Below, in pieces: positions 43,934 to 52,243 of a stretch of 64,000 nt of DNA (its first letter is position 1; the number at the start of each line of letters is the position of its first letter). The translations under genes were made by a program, and so were the position numbers. The notes under the pieces were generated by a model. The model had not been told where the DNA came from, ran no database searches, and saw only the letters and a program-made list of their open reading frames with translations. Source of the stretch: JBGTGG01 sp041746855 (GTDB taxonomy: Bacteria; Bacteroidota; Bacteroidia; Cytophagales; Cyclobacteriaceae); the NCBI GenBank assembly GCA_041746855.1, contig JBGTGG010000152.1, forward strand, positions 1-64,000, in the 5' to 3' direction.

Positions 43934-44503
43934 TTAAAGCTCCTTTTCCTGAATTTCCATAGTGCCCTCAATAAAGCCCTCAGCCCAGAATCTATATTTG
44001 TCCAGAATGGAAATTACGGCATTTCGGAGGTGCCGCTGGTTTTGGAAATCGATATCCCCGTAAAGGGTGGTGGCATACCCTTGCCAAATTGAACGGTTTT
44101 GCCTCCTGTCATAGAACTGGATCAAGAGTGTACCCTTTTTCAGGTTGAGTTTTTTGGGGTCATAATCAATATTTTCATTTCCTGATTTGACCCATTCTTC
44201 AATGTCTGGTTGGTTGTATCCATTAAAACGGAGACTATCGGTAAACATTTTAAAACCAATAATGAGGTGCGGCCGGTTCTCTGTATTTTTATACCCCAGG
44301 AATTTCATACGGGAGATGATCGAACTTTCAATGACATCATTCATCATCGAGGAGTCTGTAATCCCCGCTGGTTTCATCATGTCAAAACTTCTATATTTTT
44401 TAAAATTTCCTTTGTAACTGTAATCGTATTCAACAGGAAGTTCTTTGTATCCCAGACAAGAACTCAAGATGCCAAGGATTATGATTGGAAAAAGTTGTTT
44501 CAT
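43934..44503 (-). CDS. DUF4136 lipoprotein
   Basis: 189 aa. The signal peptide MKQLFPIIILGILSSC ends in a lipobox (LSSC, Cys16), so it is a lipoprotein. The rest matches DUF4136: YDYSYKGNFKKYRSFDMMKPAG near the N-terminus, then a core with PHLIIGFKMFTDSLR and GTLLIQFYDRRQNRSIWQGYA. Function unknown. ATG at 44503. Like pth, it is preceded by the repeated leader with a mini-ORF that stops 3 nt before this start. Confidence 0.82.
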   Translation of the reverse strand: MKQLFPIIILGILSSCLGYKELPVEYDYSYKGNFKKYRSFDMMKPAGITDSSMMNDVIESSIISRMKFLGYKNTENRPHLIIGFKMFTDSLRFNGYNQPDIEEWVKSGNENIDYDPKKLNLKKGTLLIQFYDRRQNRSIWQGYATTLYGDIDFQNQRHLRNAVISILDKYRFWAEGFIEGTMEIQEKEL

Positions 44504-44592
44504 GCGCTAATAAATTTTAAAGTAAAGACACATGGAATAGCCGGGCATCGACACCATTATTGAGCTGAATGTAGTGCTTGACCATTTCATAG
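44504..44592 (-). repeat. repeated leader element, copy B (in front of the DUF4136 gene)
   Basis: Second copy of the element at 41994-42080. The identical blocks CACATGGAATAGCCG (plus 44529-44543) and CCATTTCATA (plus 44582-44591) lie 53 nt apart, versus 52 in copy A, and both copies sit at the same distance from the start codon. Its mini-ORF runs from ATG 44590 (MKWSSTTFSSIMVSMPGYSM) to TAG 44507, 27 codons, stopping 3 nt before the ATG of the gene. Another frame (VKHYIQLNNGVDARLFHVSL) is also open, so which frame matters, if any, is unclear. Confidence 0.6.
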
Positions 44593-44665
44593 AGAGAGTC
44601 GTTTAAACGTTAAGATAATTCAATTGTAACGTTCAAACAATACTTGCCCCTTTATGGTTTTGTTA

Positions 44666-47600
44666 TCAGCTTCGATTTTTAATCCATTCCCGGGCATTGA
44701 CAAACGCTTCCATCCATGGTGAAACCGCATCGTTATTCCTTTCATGGGGATAAAAAGGCCAATTCCATGGGAATAAAGACCGTTCGATATGAGGCATAAT
44801 CGCCAGGTGACGGCCATCTTTAGAATATAAAGAAGCGACAGAAAAATCGGAATCATTTGGGTTGCCGGGGTACTCCTGATGGGAATAGGTAGCCCCAACA
44901 TTAAACAAACCCTGGTCATTTGGCAGTGAGAAGCGGCCTTCGCCATGGGCAACCCAAACCCCTAATCGTGTTCCCACCATCGAGTGTAGCATAATAGAAT
45001 CATTCTCAGGAATCGTAACATTGATAAAAGTAGATTCAAATTTTCCGGAACCATTGTGATGCATTTTGGGATGGTCTTTCCATTCTGGGTAAAGCAAACC
45101 GAGTTCCATCATCAGCTGGCAACCGTTACAAACACCAAGGCTTAACGTGTCTTCACGTTTATAAAAATTATCGAGTGCCTCTTTTGCTTTTGGATTGTAA
45201 AGAAATGCACCCGCCCAGCCTTTAGCAGATCCCAATACATCGGAGTTTGAAAAGCCACCAACAAAAACAATCATATTTACATCCGAAAGATTTTCCCTTC
45301 CTGATACTAAATCAGTCATGTGGACATCTTTTACATCGAAGCCTGCCAGGAAAAGTGAGTAGGCCATTTCACGGTCTCCATTCACACCTTTTTCACGAAT
45401 GATGGCAGCTTTAATACCACTTGCTGTTCTTCTGGTGGGATCAATTCCTAACGATTTGAATTGGCCGTCAAAAGATGGTTGAAAATTGTAGGAAAGTGAC
45501 TGGTTTTTATAATGCGCAAAGCGTTTTTCAGCATGCTCTGGGTTTCTTTGTTTGCGATCAAGAAGATAGGAGGTCTTGAACCAGGTATCGCGCAACGTGT
45601 CAATTGCTAAGTTGATGTTTTGTTCGAGATAGTTTATAGTGAAGTTTCTTTTGGTATTAACTACCCCCATCACTTCACAGGTAACACCATATTGCGTAAG
45701 AATCCGCTGCACATTGTACATGTCGCTTATCTGGATAATCACCCCGGGATTTTCACTAAAGAGTGTCGTTACAAAATCTGGTTCGAAATCGGAAAGGTTT
45801 ACATCCATCCCCACCGTTGGTTCTGCAAAACACATTTCAAGCAAGGCGGTAATGAGGCCTCCTGCTGAAATATCATGACCGGAAAGAATAAGTTCTTTAT
45901 TAATGAGTTCCTGAATAGCTTCGAAGGCTTTTACAAAATGCGCTTCACTTTTGATGGTAGGAACCTGATCGCCTAATTGATGTAAAGTTTGTGCAAATGC
46001 ACTTCCACCCAGTAAAAATGAATCGCTCGAAAAATTCACATACACCAGTTGACTACCTTCAATTGGTTTCAATACGGGTGAAATGGTTTTTCGGATATCG
46101 CTGACTTCTGCGATTGCAGATATGATTACCGTTCCCGGTGACAACACCGTTTTTCCATCCGGATATTTTTGTGCCATCGAAAGGGAATCTTTTCCAGTAG
46201 GTACATTCAAACCTAATGCGATGGAGAAATCGCTCACGGCTTCCACGGCTTTATACAAGCGTGCATCTTCCCCCGGTTTTTTACACGGCCACATCCAGTT
46301 GGCACTTAATGAAATTCCTTTGATGCCATTGGTCAATGGCGCCCAGACAAGATTTGTTAATGCTTCTGCAATGGCAAGTTTACTTCCTGCAGCAGGATCA
46401 ATCAACGCTGCGCCAGGTGCGTGCCCGATTGAAGTTGCTACACCTTGGTGGCTTAAGAAATCCAGCGCCATTACGGCAACGTTGTTCAACGGAAGTTGGA
46501 TGGGGCCGCATGTTTGCTGCGTTGCCACCTTACCGGTTACAGAACGATCTACTTTATTCGTTAACCAATCTTTACACGCAACGGATTCAAGTTGAAGAAC
46601 TTGCTCAATGTATTTTTCGATCAGGCCTGCATTATACTGAATAGGTTGGTAATCTGTCTTTTCAGTTTTATCCTGAATGATGGTTTTAGGAGAAGAGCCA
46701 AAGAGTTGGTTCACGGCAAGGTCAACAGGTTTTTGTTCTTGGCCGGTCTTATCAAAAATTAATTTCTCGTCACCCGTTGCATCACCCACCACATAGATGG
46801 GAGAGCGTTCACGTTCTGCAACTTTACGTAAGGTATCGATATCTTTTTCTTTGATCCCCAACCCCATTCTTTCCTGCGATTCATTGCTGATCAATTCTTT
46901 ATCAGAAAGGGTAGGGTCACCTACAGGAAGTTGATCAAGGTGAATTGACCCTCCGGTTTTTTCCAGTAATTCAGAGAAGCAATTTAAATGTCCACCGGCT
47001 CCATGGTCATGGATCGTTACAATGGGATTGTTTTCAGATTCTACCATGGCACGGATCGCGTTCATCACCCGCTTTTGCATTTCAGGATTGGAACGTTGAA
47101 TGGCATTGAGTTCTATGGCATTTCCATATTCACCTGTGGCCACGGAAGACACAGCGCCACCACCCATTCCAATGCGATAATTATCACCGCCCAACAAAAC
47201 AATTTTATCGCCTGCTTCAAGCTCACCTTTTGCACTATCAACGTGTTTCCCGAAACCAATGCCGCCCGCTTGCATTATCACCTTATCGAAACCAAATTGT
47301 TTTCCTTTTTCAAAATGTTCGAAGGTGAGCACGCTTCCTGAGATTAATGGTTGACCAAACTTGTTTCCAAAATCAGAAGCGCCATCCGAAGCTTTTATTA
47401 AAATTTCCGCAGGTGTTTGGTAGAGCCAATTACGTTCTTCAAAATTTTCTTCCCATGCTTTTCCTTTTTCAAGACGGGGATACGAAGTCATATACACCGC
47501 TGTTCCGGCAAGGGGAAGTGATCCTTTTCCACCTGCTAAGCGATCACGGATTTCACCACCCGATCCGGTGGCAGCACCATTGAAGGGTTCTACTGTTGTT

Positions 47601-48352
47601 GGGAAATTATGGGTTTCCGCTTTTAGTGACAAAACTGAATCAATATCCTTTACTTCAAAATAGTCGGCAGTGTCTTGCCGTTTTGGAGCGAACTGCTCTA
47701 TTGAAGGACCTTTAATAAAAGCAACATTGTCGCTGTAGGCAGAAACAATGTAGTTGGGATTTTCTTTTGAAGTTTTTTTGATCAGTTGGAATAATGACAA
47801 TTCTTTTTCCTCACCATCAATAATATACGTGCCGTTAAAAATCTTATGACGACAATGTTCGGAGTTTACTTGGGAGAAACCAAAGACTTCGCTATCGGTT
47901 AGTTTCCGGTTCAGTTGGGTGCTTGTATTGTTGAGGTATTCAATTTCTTCTTCACTCAATGCAAGACCTTCTTCCTTGCTGTAGTTGGCTATGTCATCAA
48001 TTTCAACAATCGGATCAGGCGAATGATGGATAGTAAAAATATCCTGGTCAAGCTGAGTATAATGGTGGTTGAGCATTTTATCAAACGGCTCATTTCCCGA
48101 ATCGATTACAAATTCCTCAATTCGATCAATCCCAGATATTCCCATCGTTTGGGTAATCTCAACGGCATTCGTACTCCATGGAGTAACCATTTCCTTCCGA
48201 GGACCGATAAATTTATTATTCAGGGTTGTTTCGGTGAGTAGTTTTCCACCACTAAAAAGCCACTCAAGTTTTTCAATATCAGCGGGTGGTAATGGGTGTT
48301 TGGCGCCAACAGCAAAGATTTTGTTGGAGGGTGACTGGAAGAATAAAATCAT
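44666..48352 (-). CDS. purL: phosphoribosylformylglycinamidine synthase (large, single-chain)
   Basis: 1228 aa, the fused PurL form combining synthetase and glutaminase. It converts FGAR, ATP and glutamine to FGAM in purine synthesis. Features: SEVFGFSQVNSEHCRHKIF near the start; KAETHNFPTTVEPFNGAATGSGGEIRD (ATP/Mg binding, centred near residue 258); a second AIRS-like half; and a C-terminal class I glutaminase with the Cys in LGVCNGCQLMMELGL and the His of MPHIER. ATG start at 48352. A -7 box lies upstream at 48379-48386. Confidence 0.96.
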   Translation of the reverse strand: MILFFQSPSNKIFAVGAKHPLPPADIEKLEWLFSGGKLLTETTLNNKFIGPRKEMVTPWSTNAVEITQTMGISGIDRIEEFVIDSGNEPFDKMLNHHYTQLDQDIFTIHHSPDPIVEIDDIANYSKEEGLALSEEEIEYLNNTSTQLNRKLTDSEVFGFSQVNSEHCRHKIFNGTYIIDGEEKELSLFQLIKKTSKENPNYIVSAYSDNVAFIKGPSIEQFAPKRQDTADYFEVKDIDSVLSLKAETHNFPTTVEPFNGAATGSGGEIRDRLAGGKGSLPLAGTAVYMTSYPRLEKGKAWEENFEERNWLYQTPAEILIKASDGASDFGNKFGQPLISGSVLTFEHFEKGKQFGFDKVIMQAGGIGFGKHVDSAKGELEAGDKIVLLGGDNYRIGMGGGAVSSVATGEYGNAIELNAIQRSNPEMQKRVMNAIRAMVESENNPIVTIHDHGAGGHLNCFSELLEKTGGSIHLDQLPVGDPTLSDKELISNESQERMGLGIKEKDIDTLRKVAERERSPIYVVGDATGDEKLIFDKTGQEQKPVDLAVNQLFGSSPKTIIQDKTEKTDYQPIQYNAGLIEKYIEQVLQLESVACKDWLTNKVDRSVTGKVATQQTCGPIQLPLNNVAVMALDFLSHQGVATSIGHAPGAALIDPAAGSKLAIAEALTNLVWAPLTNGIKGISLSANWMWPCKKPGEDARLYKAVEAVSDFSIALGLNVPTGKDSLSMAQKYPDGKTVLSPGTVIISAIAEVSDIRKTISPVLKPIEGSQLVYVNFSSDSFLLGGSAFAQTLHQLGDQVPTIKSEAHFVKAFEAIQELINKELILSGHDISAGGLITALLEMCFAEPTVGMDVNLSDFEPDFVTTLFSENPGVIIQISDMYNVQRILTQYGVTCEVMGVVNTKRNFTINYLEQNINLAIDTLRDTWFKTSYLLDRKQRNPEHAEKRFAHYKNQSLSYNFQPSFDGQFKSLGIDPTRRTASGIKAAIIREKGVNGDREMAYSLFLAGFDVKDVHMTDLVSGRENLSDVNMIVFVGGFSNSDVLGSAKGWAGAFLYNPKAKEALDNFYKREDTLSLGVCNGCQLMMELGLLYPEWKDHPKMHHNGSGKFESTFINVTIPENDSIMLHSMVGTRLGVWVAHGEGRFSLPNDQGLFNVGATYSHQEYPGNPNDSDFSVASLYSKDGRHLAIMPHIERSLFPWNWPFYPHERNNDAVSPWMEAFVNAREWIKNRS

Positions 48353-48378
48353 GTATGTGGTTCAATTTCCGGAAGTCG

Positions 48379-48386
48379 CAAAAGTA
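48379..48386 (-). promoter_or_regulatory. -7 element upstream of purL
   Basis: TACTTTTG on the minus strand (plus CAAAAGTA) matches TAnnTTTG. It lies 27 nt before the purL ATG, a suitable distance. No TTTG -33 element is seen at the expected 19-23 nt further upstream, so confidence is modest. Confidence 0.4.
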
Positions 48387-48504
48387 CTTTGATTTGCGGA
48401 AAAGCTTGCGTTAAGAATGAAATTTTAACTCCAAAAAATAATTTTAGATCCCCTTTTGCAAATATTTAAAGGAGAATTAGCTTCGCGTTAAAATTAGCCG
48501 TCAT

Positions 48505-49041
48505 ATGAAAAATTCAGCCTTTTTAATTATTGCCCTTTTAAGTTTCACTGCATCGTTTGCACAGGATTTTGAGGAGGAGCCTCAATATCGGAATGCACCC
48601 TTTAGTATCGGATTTGGGTTGGGTATGGATTATGGTGGGTTTGGTGGTAAAGCGACCTACATTATTGCCAACCGGATAGGGGTATTTGCCGGACTTGGAT
48701 ACAATTTTAATGGGGCAGGTTATAATTTTGGAGCATCCTTACGGATGGCACCTGATAAAAAGGTTACTCCCTATATTTCCTTGATGTATGGGTACAATGC
48801 CGTTATTAATGTATCGGGGAACTTCGATTTTAAGGAAACGTATTATGGAACCACCCTTGGTTTTGGTATTGAGTTGAAATCCCGGAACCAACCTAATTAT
48901 TGGAATTTTGGCATTTTGGTACCTTTCCGGGATCCCGATTATCAAAACACTTTAGATGCATTGAAAGCAAGTGGCGTTACCTTTGATTCAGAGCCATGGC
49001 CGATTGGCATTAGCATCGGATACCATTTTGGTTTGAAATAA
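48505..49041 (+). CDS. small outer-membrane beta-barrel protein
   Basis: 178 aa. Signal peptide MKNSAFLIIALLSFTASFAQ. The mature part is Gly/aromatic-rich with alternating strands (FGLGMDYGGFGGKATYIIAN, then YNFNGAGYNFGASLRMAP) and ends with GISIGYHFGLK, the terminal aromatic strand of outer-membrane barrels. The size fits an eight-strand OmpW/OprH-type barrel. Substrate unknown. Divergent from purL and followed by an ECF sigma factor 66 nt later. Confidence 0.78.
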   Translation: MKNSAFLIIALLSFTASFAQDFEEEPQYRNAPFSIGFGLGMDYGGFGGKATYIIANRIGVFAGLGYNFNGAGYNFGASLRMAPDKKVTPYISLMYGYNAVINVSGNFDFKETYYGTTLGFGIELKSRNQPNYWNFGILVPFRDPDYQNTLDALKASGVTFDSEPWPIGISIGYHFGLK

Positions 49042-49107
49042 TAATCTGTACTAATTTTGGTGGGCTTAAAATAATTCCCCACCTCCCTCGTCTTTACGAC
49101 CAAAACC

Positions 49108-49671
49108 ATGAAGTTTGCGATGGATTTGGCAATGCACATGAAGGAAGAAACTTTTCGAAGAGAGCAAGGCAGGTTGCTGAATTTTATTCGTGGCCGGGTT
49201 TCTACCCTGGAAGAAGCTGAGGATATCCTTCAAGATGTGTTTTTTCAGTTCGTGGCCGGATACGATACCATTGAATCGATGGATCGTGTAACCTCCTGGT
49301 TGTTTTCCGTAGCCAGAAATAAAATCATTGATCGCTATAGGAGGGATGCCGTGCGCCCAAAACGTGCTGATTTTGGATTTATTTCCGATGATCAGGAAGG
49401 TCCGATTTCGCTCCAGGAAATTTTACCGGATTTGGGGGATACTCCGGAGGAAGCACTTTTCAGAGAGACTTTATGGGATGCAATAATGGAAGCCTTAGAC
49501 GAGCTACCGGCTGAACAGCGGGAAATATTTATTCTTAATGAATTAGAGGAAAAAGGTTTTCGCGAGATCGCGGAAGAGAAAGGTGTTTCAATCAACACCC
49601 TCTTGTCAAGGAAGCGATATGCTATCCTGGCATTGCGAAAGAAGCTTCAGGATTTATATGATGAGATGTAG
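49108..49671 (+). CDS. RNA polymerase ECF-type sigma factor
   Basis: 187 aa. Region 2 (EEAEDILQDVFFQFVAG, then SWLFSVARNKIIDRYRR) binds core polymerase and the -10 element. Region 4 (LDELPAEQREIFILNELEEKGFREIAEEKGVSINTLLSRKRYA) binds the -35. No anti-sigma factor with a classical domain is next to it; the following small membrane protein could play that part. ATG start at 49108; a start at Met11 is possible since the family usually begins nearer EETFRREQ. Confidence 0.92.
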   Translation: MKFAMDLAMHMKEETFRREQGRLLNFIRGRVSTLEEAEDILQDVFFQFVAGYDTIESMDRVTSWLFSVARNKIIDRYRRDAVRPKRADFGFISDDQEGPISLQEILPDLGDTPEEALFRETLWDAIMEALDELPAEQREIFILNELEEKGFREIAEEKGVSINTLLSRKRYAILALRKKLQDLYDEM

Positions 49672-49689
49672 AATAAAAATATTATAGAT

Positions 49690-50064
49690 ATGAAAAGGGG
49701 AGTTTGGTTTTTAAAATGGGTGGTTCTGGGGGCAATATTTATTGTCGGCTTTGGATTGTTAACCCAATATTTGTGGAATTGGTTGGTACCGGCTTTATTT
49801 TCCGGTCCTGTGATTACCTATTGGCAAGCCCTTGGGTTGTTGCTGTTGGCAAAAATTCTATTTGGCTTTGGTGGAGGAAAAGGAGGCCATTGTCAGCAAT
49901 GTGGAGGTGGAGGAAAGTCTTTTTGGAAGCAACGCTATGAGAATAAACTAGCTTCCCTGCACCCGGATGATCGTGAAGCCTTTAAAAAGAAAATGATGGA
50001 AAAATGGTGTCGTCATACCCCATCAAAAGTTGAGCGCGATAAACCTCCGGGCGAAAACGATTGA
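49690..50064 (+). CDS. small membrane protein, possible partner of the ECF sigma factor
   Basis: 124 aa. Two hydrophobic helices (about 8-28 and 42-60), then GFGGGKGGHCQQCGGGGKSFWKQRYENKL, with a CxxC pair in a Gly-rich loop, and a charged C-terminus (LHPDDREAFKKKMMEKWC). The CxxC might bind zinc or be redox active. It follows the sigma factor by 18 nt in the same direction, and that spacing suggests a sigma/regulator pair. I do not recognise the family. Confidence 0.6.
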   Translation: MKRGVWFLKWVVLGAIFIVGFGLLTQYLWNWLVPALFSGPVITYWQALGLLLLAKILFGFGGGKGGHCQQCGGGGKSFWKQRYENKLASLHPDDREAFKKKMMEKWCRHTPSKVERDKPPGEND

Positions 50065-50144
50065 AATTTTTTTCTGTGGTGAAAGGATAAAAATATGTTG
50101 TGAAAAGCGGAACACAATCTTAAGAACCGCGTTAAAGGAAACCG

Positions 50145-50182
50145 TGGAAACTTTTGAAATATTAAAAGTTTCCATAGTTTTG
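50145..50182 (+). promoter_or_regulatory. promoter with palindromic TetR operator
   Basis: TGGAAACTTTT (50145-50155) and AAAAGTTTCCA (50164-50174) form a perfect 11-bp inverted repeat around an 8-bp centre. TTTG at 50153-50156 serves as -33 and TAGTTTTG at 50175-50182 as -7 (18-nt spacer), so the palindrome occupies the spacer. A bound TetR dimer would block polymerase and repress its own operon. The start site lands close to the tetR ATG (50190), giving a very short leader. Confidence 0.75.
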
Positions 50183-50189
50183 CACCCGC

Positions 50190-50816
50190 ATGGAAGAAAC
50201 AGATAACAAAGAACGGATTTTAAAAGGAGCAGAAGAGCTTTTTATGCGCTATGGGGTACGTAGTGTATCAATGGACGATATCGCCCGGCACTTGTCAATT
50301 TCCAAAAAGACCATTTACCAATACTTTACGGATAAAGATGAAGTAGTGACCCTGGTGGCCATCCAACACCTGGCCCATGAGCAGAAAGAGTTTGATGAAG
50401 TGTTTATCAATTCAAAGAATTCCATTGATGAAATGGTAGGACTTTCGCACTGCCTTCGGGCGAACCTGAAGCGGATCAATCCTTCCTTGCTCTTTGATTT
50501 ACAAAAATACCATCCGAAAGCATGGGCCGCATGGTTATCCTTTAAATGGGATTATATGCGAATGTCCATTAAGCGTAGCATCGCACGGGGAATCAGTGAA
50601 GGATACTTTAGGCCGGAAATCAACGCGGATATTTTGGCCACCTCACGCCTGGAGCAAGTAGAGATGGGGTTTCGTGATGATTTGTTTCCCAGCGATCAGT
50701 TTGATTTCATGGAGGTGCAAATCCAATTGTTGGAAGTCTTTATTTATGGACTGCTAACAGAGAAAGGAAGAAAATTATATCAAAAAAGCAAAGTCAAAAA
50801 CCAACCAACCCAGTAA
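50190..50816 (+). CDS. TetR-family transcriptional regulator of the efflux operon
   Basis: 208 aa. The N-terminal helix-turn-helix is KERILKGAEELFMRYGVRSVSMDDIARHLSISKKTIYQYFTDKDEV (about residues 7-52), a standard TetR domain. The C-terminal ligand domain is variable and not predictable. ATG at 50190, 16 nt from the operator, and it is the first gene of tetR-tolC-adaptor-RND, so it is likely an autorepressor relieved by an efflux substrate. Confidence 0.93.
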   Translation: MEETDNKERILKGAEELFMRYGVRSVSMDDIARHLSISKKTIYQYFTDKDEVVTLVAIQHLAHEQKEFDEVFINSKNSIDEMVGLSHCLRANLKRINPSLLFDLQKYHPKAWAAWLSFKWDYMRMSIKRSIARGISEGYFRPEINADILATSRLEQVEMGFRDDLFPSDQFDFMEVQIQLLEVFIYGLLTEKGRKLYQKSKVKNQPTQ

Positions 50817-50825
50817 AGCAAGTAT

Positions 50826-52214
50826 ATGAAACGTCTATTAATTACAAGCGTTTTTGTTTTATCACTTTGGGGTGTCGCCCAAGCACAAACAAAAATGACC
50901 CTCGCGGAAGCAATTGAATATGCAGAGAAGAACAACCAAAACATTCAGAATGCCCAGCTAGAGTTTGAGAAATCAAAAGCAAAGGTTTCGGAACAATTGG
51001 CTGCAGGCTATCCTCAGATTAATGGTTCTGCGGATTTAGGTTACAACTATATAATTCCCACCACCTTTATTCCGGATTTTATATCTCCTTCTGTTTACGG
51101 AGTCCTTTTTCAGGAAGGTGTTATTCCTTCCAAACCACTACCGGAACCGGAAGTTTTTCCTGCTCAATTTGGTACCAAGTATGCTGGAAGAGCTGTAGTA
51201 GATGTATCGCAAATGGTTTTTGACGGTTCGTTCTTTGTTGGCTTGAAGGCCTCCAGAACGTTTACCGAACTTTCCCGAAAGGATCATATCAAAACAACCA
51301 TTGATGTGGTGGCTGCAGTAAAAAAAGCATACTACATGGTGTTGGTCAATGCAGAACGGTTGGAGTTGTTGGAAAAAAACTTCAATCGGCTGGACACACT
51401 TTTGCGAGAGACTACGATCATGCAAGAGAATGGTTTTGCTGAAAAAATTGATGTGAGCCGAATTCAAGTACAGTTTAACAATATGAAAGTAGCAAGATCC
51501 AATGCTTCTGTTGGATTGAAACTAAGTAAAGACCTGCTTAAATTTCAAATGGGCATGCCCATGAGTGAAGAATTGGAGTTGTCCGATACCTTAGACTCGA
51601 TTCAATATAAAGCACTGGAAGAGGATTTTGAAGAAGGGTTTAAATACGAAAATAGAATTGAGTTTAGTAAACTTCAAACCAATTTTGATCTGACCGCTAT
51701 CGACATTCAATACACGAAAGTTCAGTACATGCCCAAGATTGACTTGTATGCCAATATTGGTGCGAGTTATGGTACGGGTACGTTTGATAACATGTTTGCT
51801 TTTGGAGAAAGTTGGTTTGGATTAGGAACAGTCGGCCTTCGGTTAAATGTTCCAATTTTTGATGGGTTCAGAAAAAGAAGCATTGTTCAGCAGAAACAGT
51901 TTCAGCAAAAGCAAGTTGAGCACAACATGGAACTTGTAAAAAATCAAATTGATTTAGAGAAACTTCAATCCGAAGCAAATCTTACAACAAGCATTGAAAA
52001 TTTGAGAGCGCAACGTGAAAACATGGCGCTAGCTGAAGATGTTTATCGCGTGACTAAAATTAAATATGAGCAAGGCGTTGGATCCAACATTGAAGTATTG
52101 GATGCAGATGCTGCTTACAAAGAAGCACAAACCAATTACTACGCTGCACTCTATGATGCACTAATTGCAAGTGTGGATGTTGAGACTGCGTATGGCAAAC
52201 TCCTCGAAAAATGA
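50826..52214 (+). CDS. TolC-family outer-membrane efflux protein
   Basis: 462 aa. Signal peptide (about 1-20, ending AQA). Two outer-membrane efflux protein repeats build the trimeric channel: each has long helices (AIEYAEKNNQNIQNAQLEF, later IDLEKLQSEANLTTSIENLR) with tight turns between strands (VGLRLNVPIFDGF). The C-terminal stretch YEQGVGSNIEVLDADAAYKEAQTNYYAALYDA is typical. It is 9 nt after tetR, and the next frame overlaps it slightly, so it is one operon with the inner-membrane pump. Confidence 0.93.
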   Translation: MKRLLITSVFVLSLWGVAQAQTKMTLAEAIEYAEKNNQNIQNAQLEFEKSKAKVSEQLAAGYPQINGSADLGYNYIIPTTFIPDFISPSVYGVLFQEGVIPSKPLPEPEVFPAQFGTKYAGRAVVDVSQMVFDGSFFVGLKASRTFTELSRKDHIKTTIDVVAAVKKAYYMVLVNAERLELLEKNFNRLDTLLRETTIMQENGFAEKIDVSRIQVQFNNMKVARSNASVGLKLSKDLLKFQMGMPMSEELELSDTLDSIQYKALEEDFEEGFKYENRIEFSKLQTNFDLTAIDIQYTKVQYMPKIDLYANIGASYGTGTFDNMFAFGESWFGLGTVGLRLNVPIFDGFRKRSIVQQKQFQQKQVEHNMELVKNQIDLEKLQSEANLTTSIENLRAQRENMALAEDVYRVTKIKYEQGVGSNIEVLDADAAYKEAQTNYYAALYDALIASVDVETAYGKLLEK

Positions 52215-52243
52215 ATCGAACTAATCTAGAAACCCTACTACCA

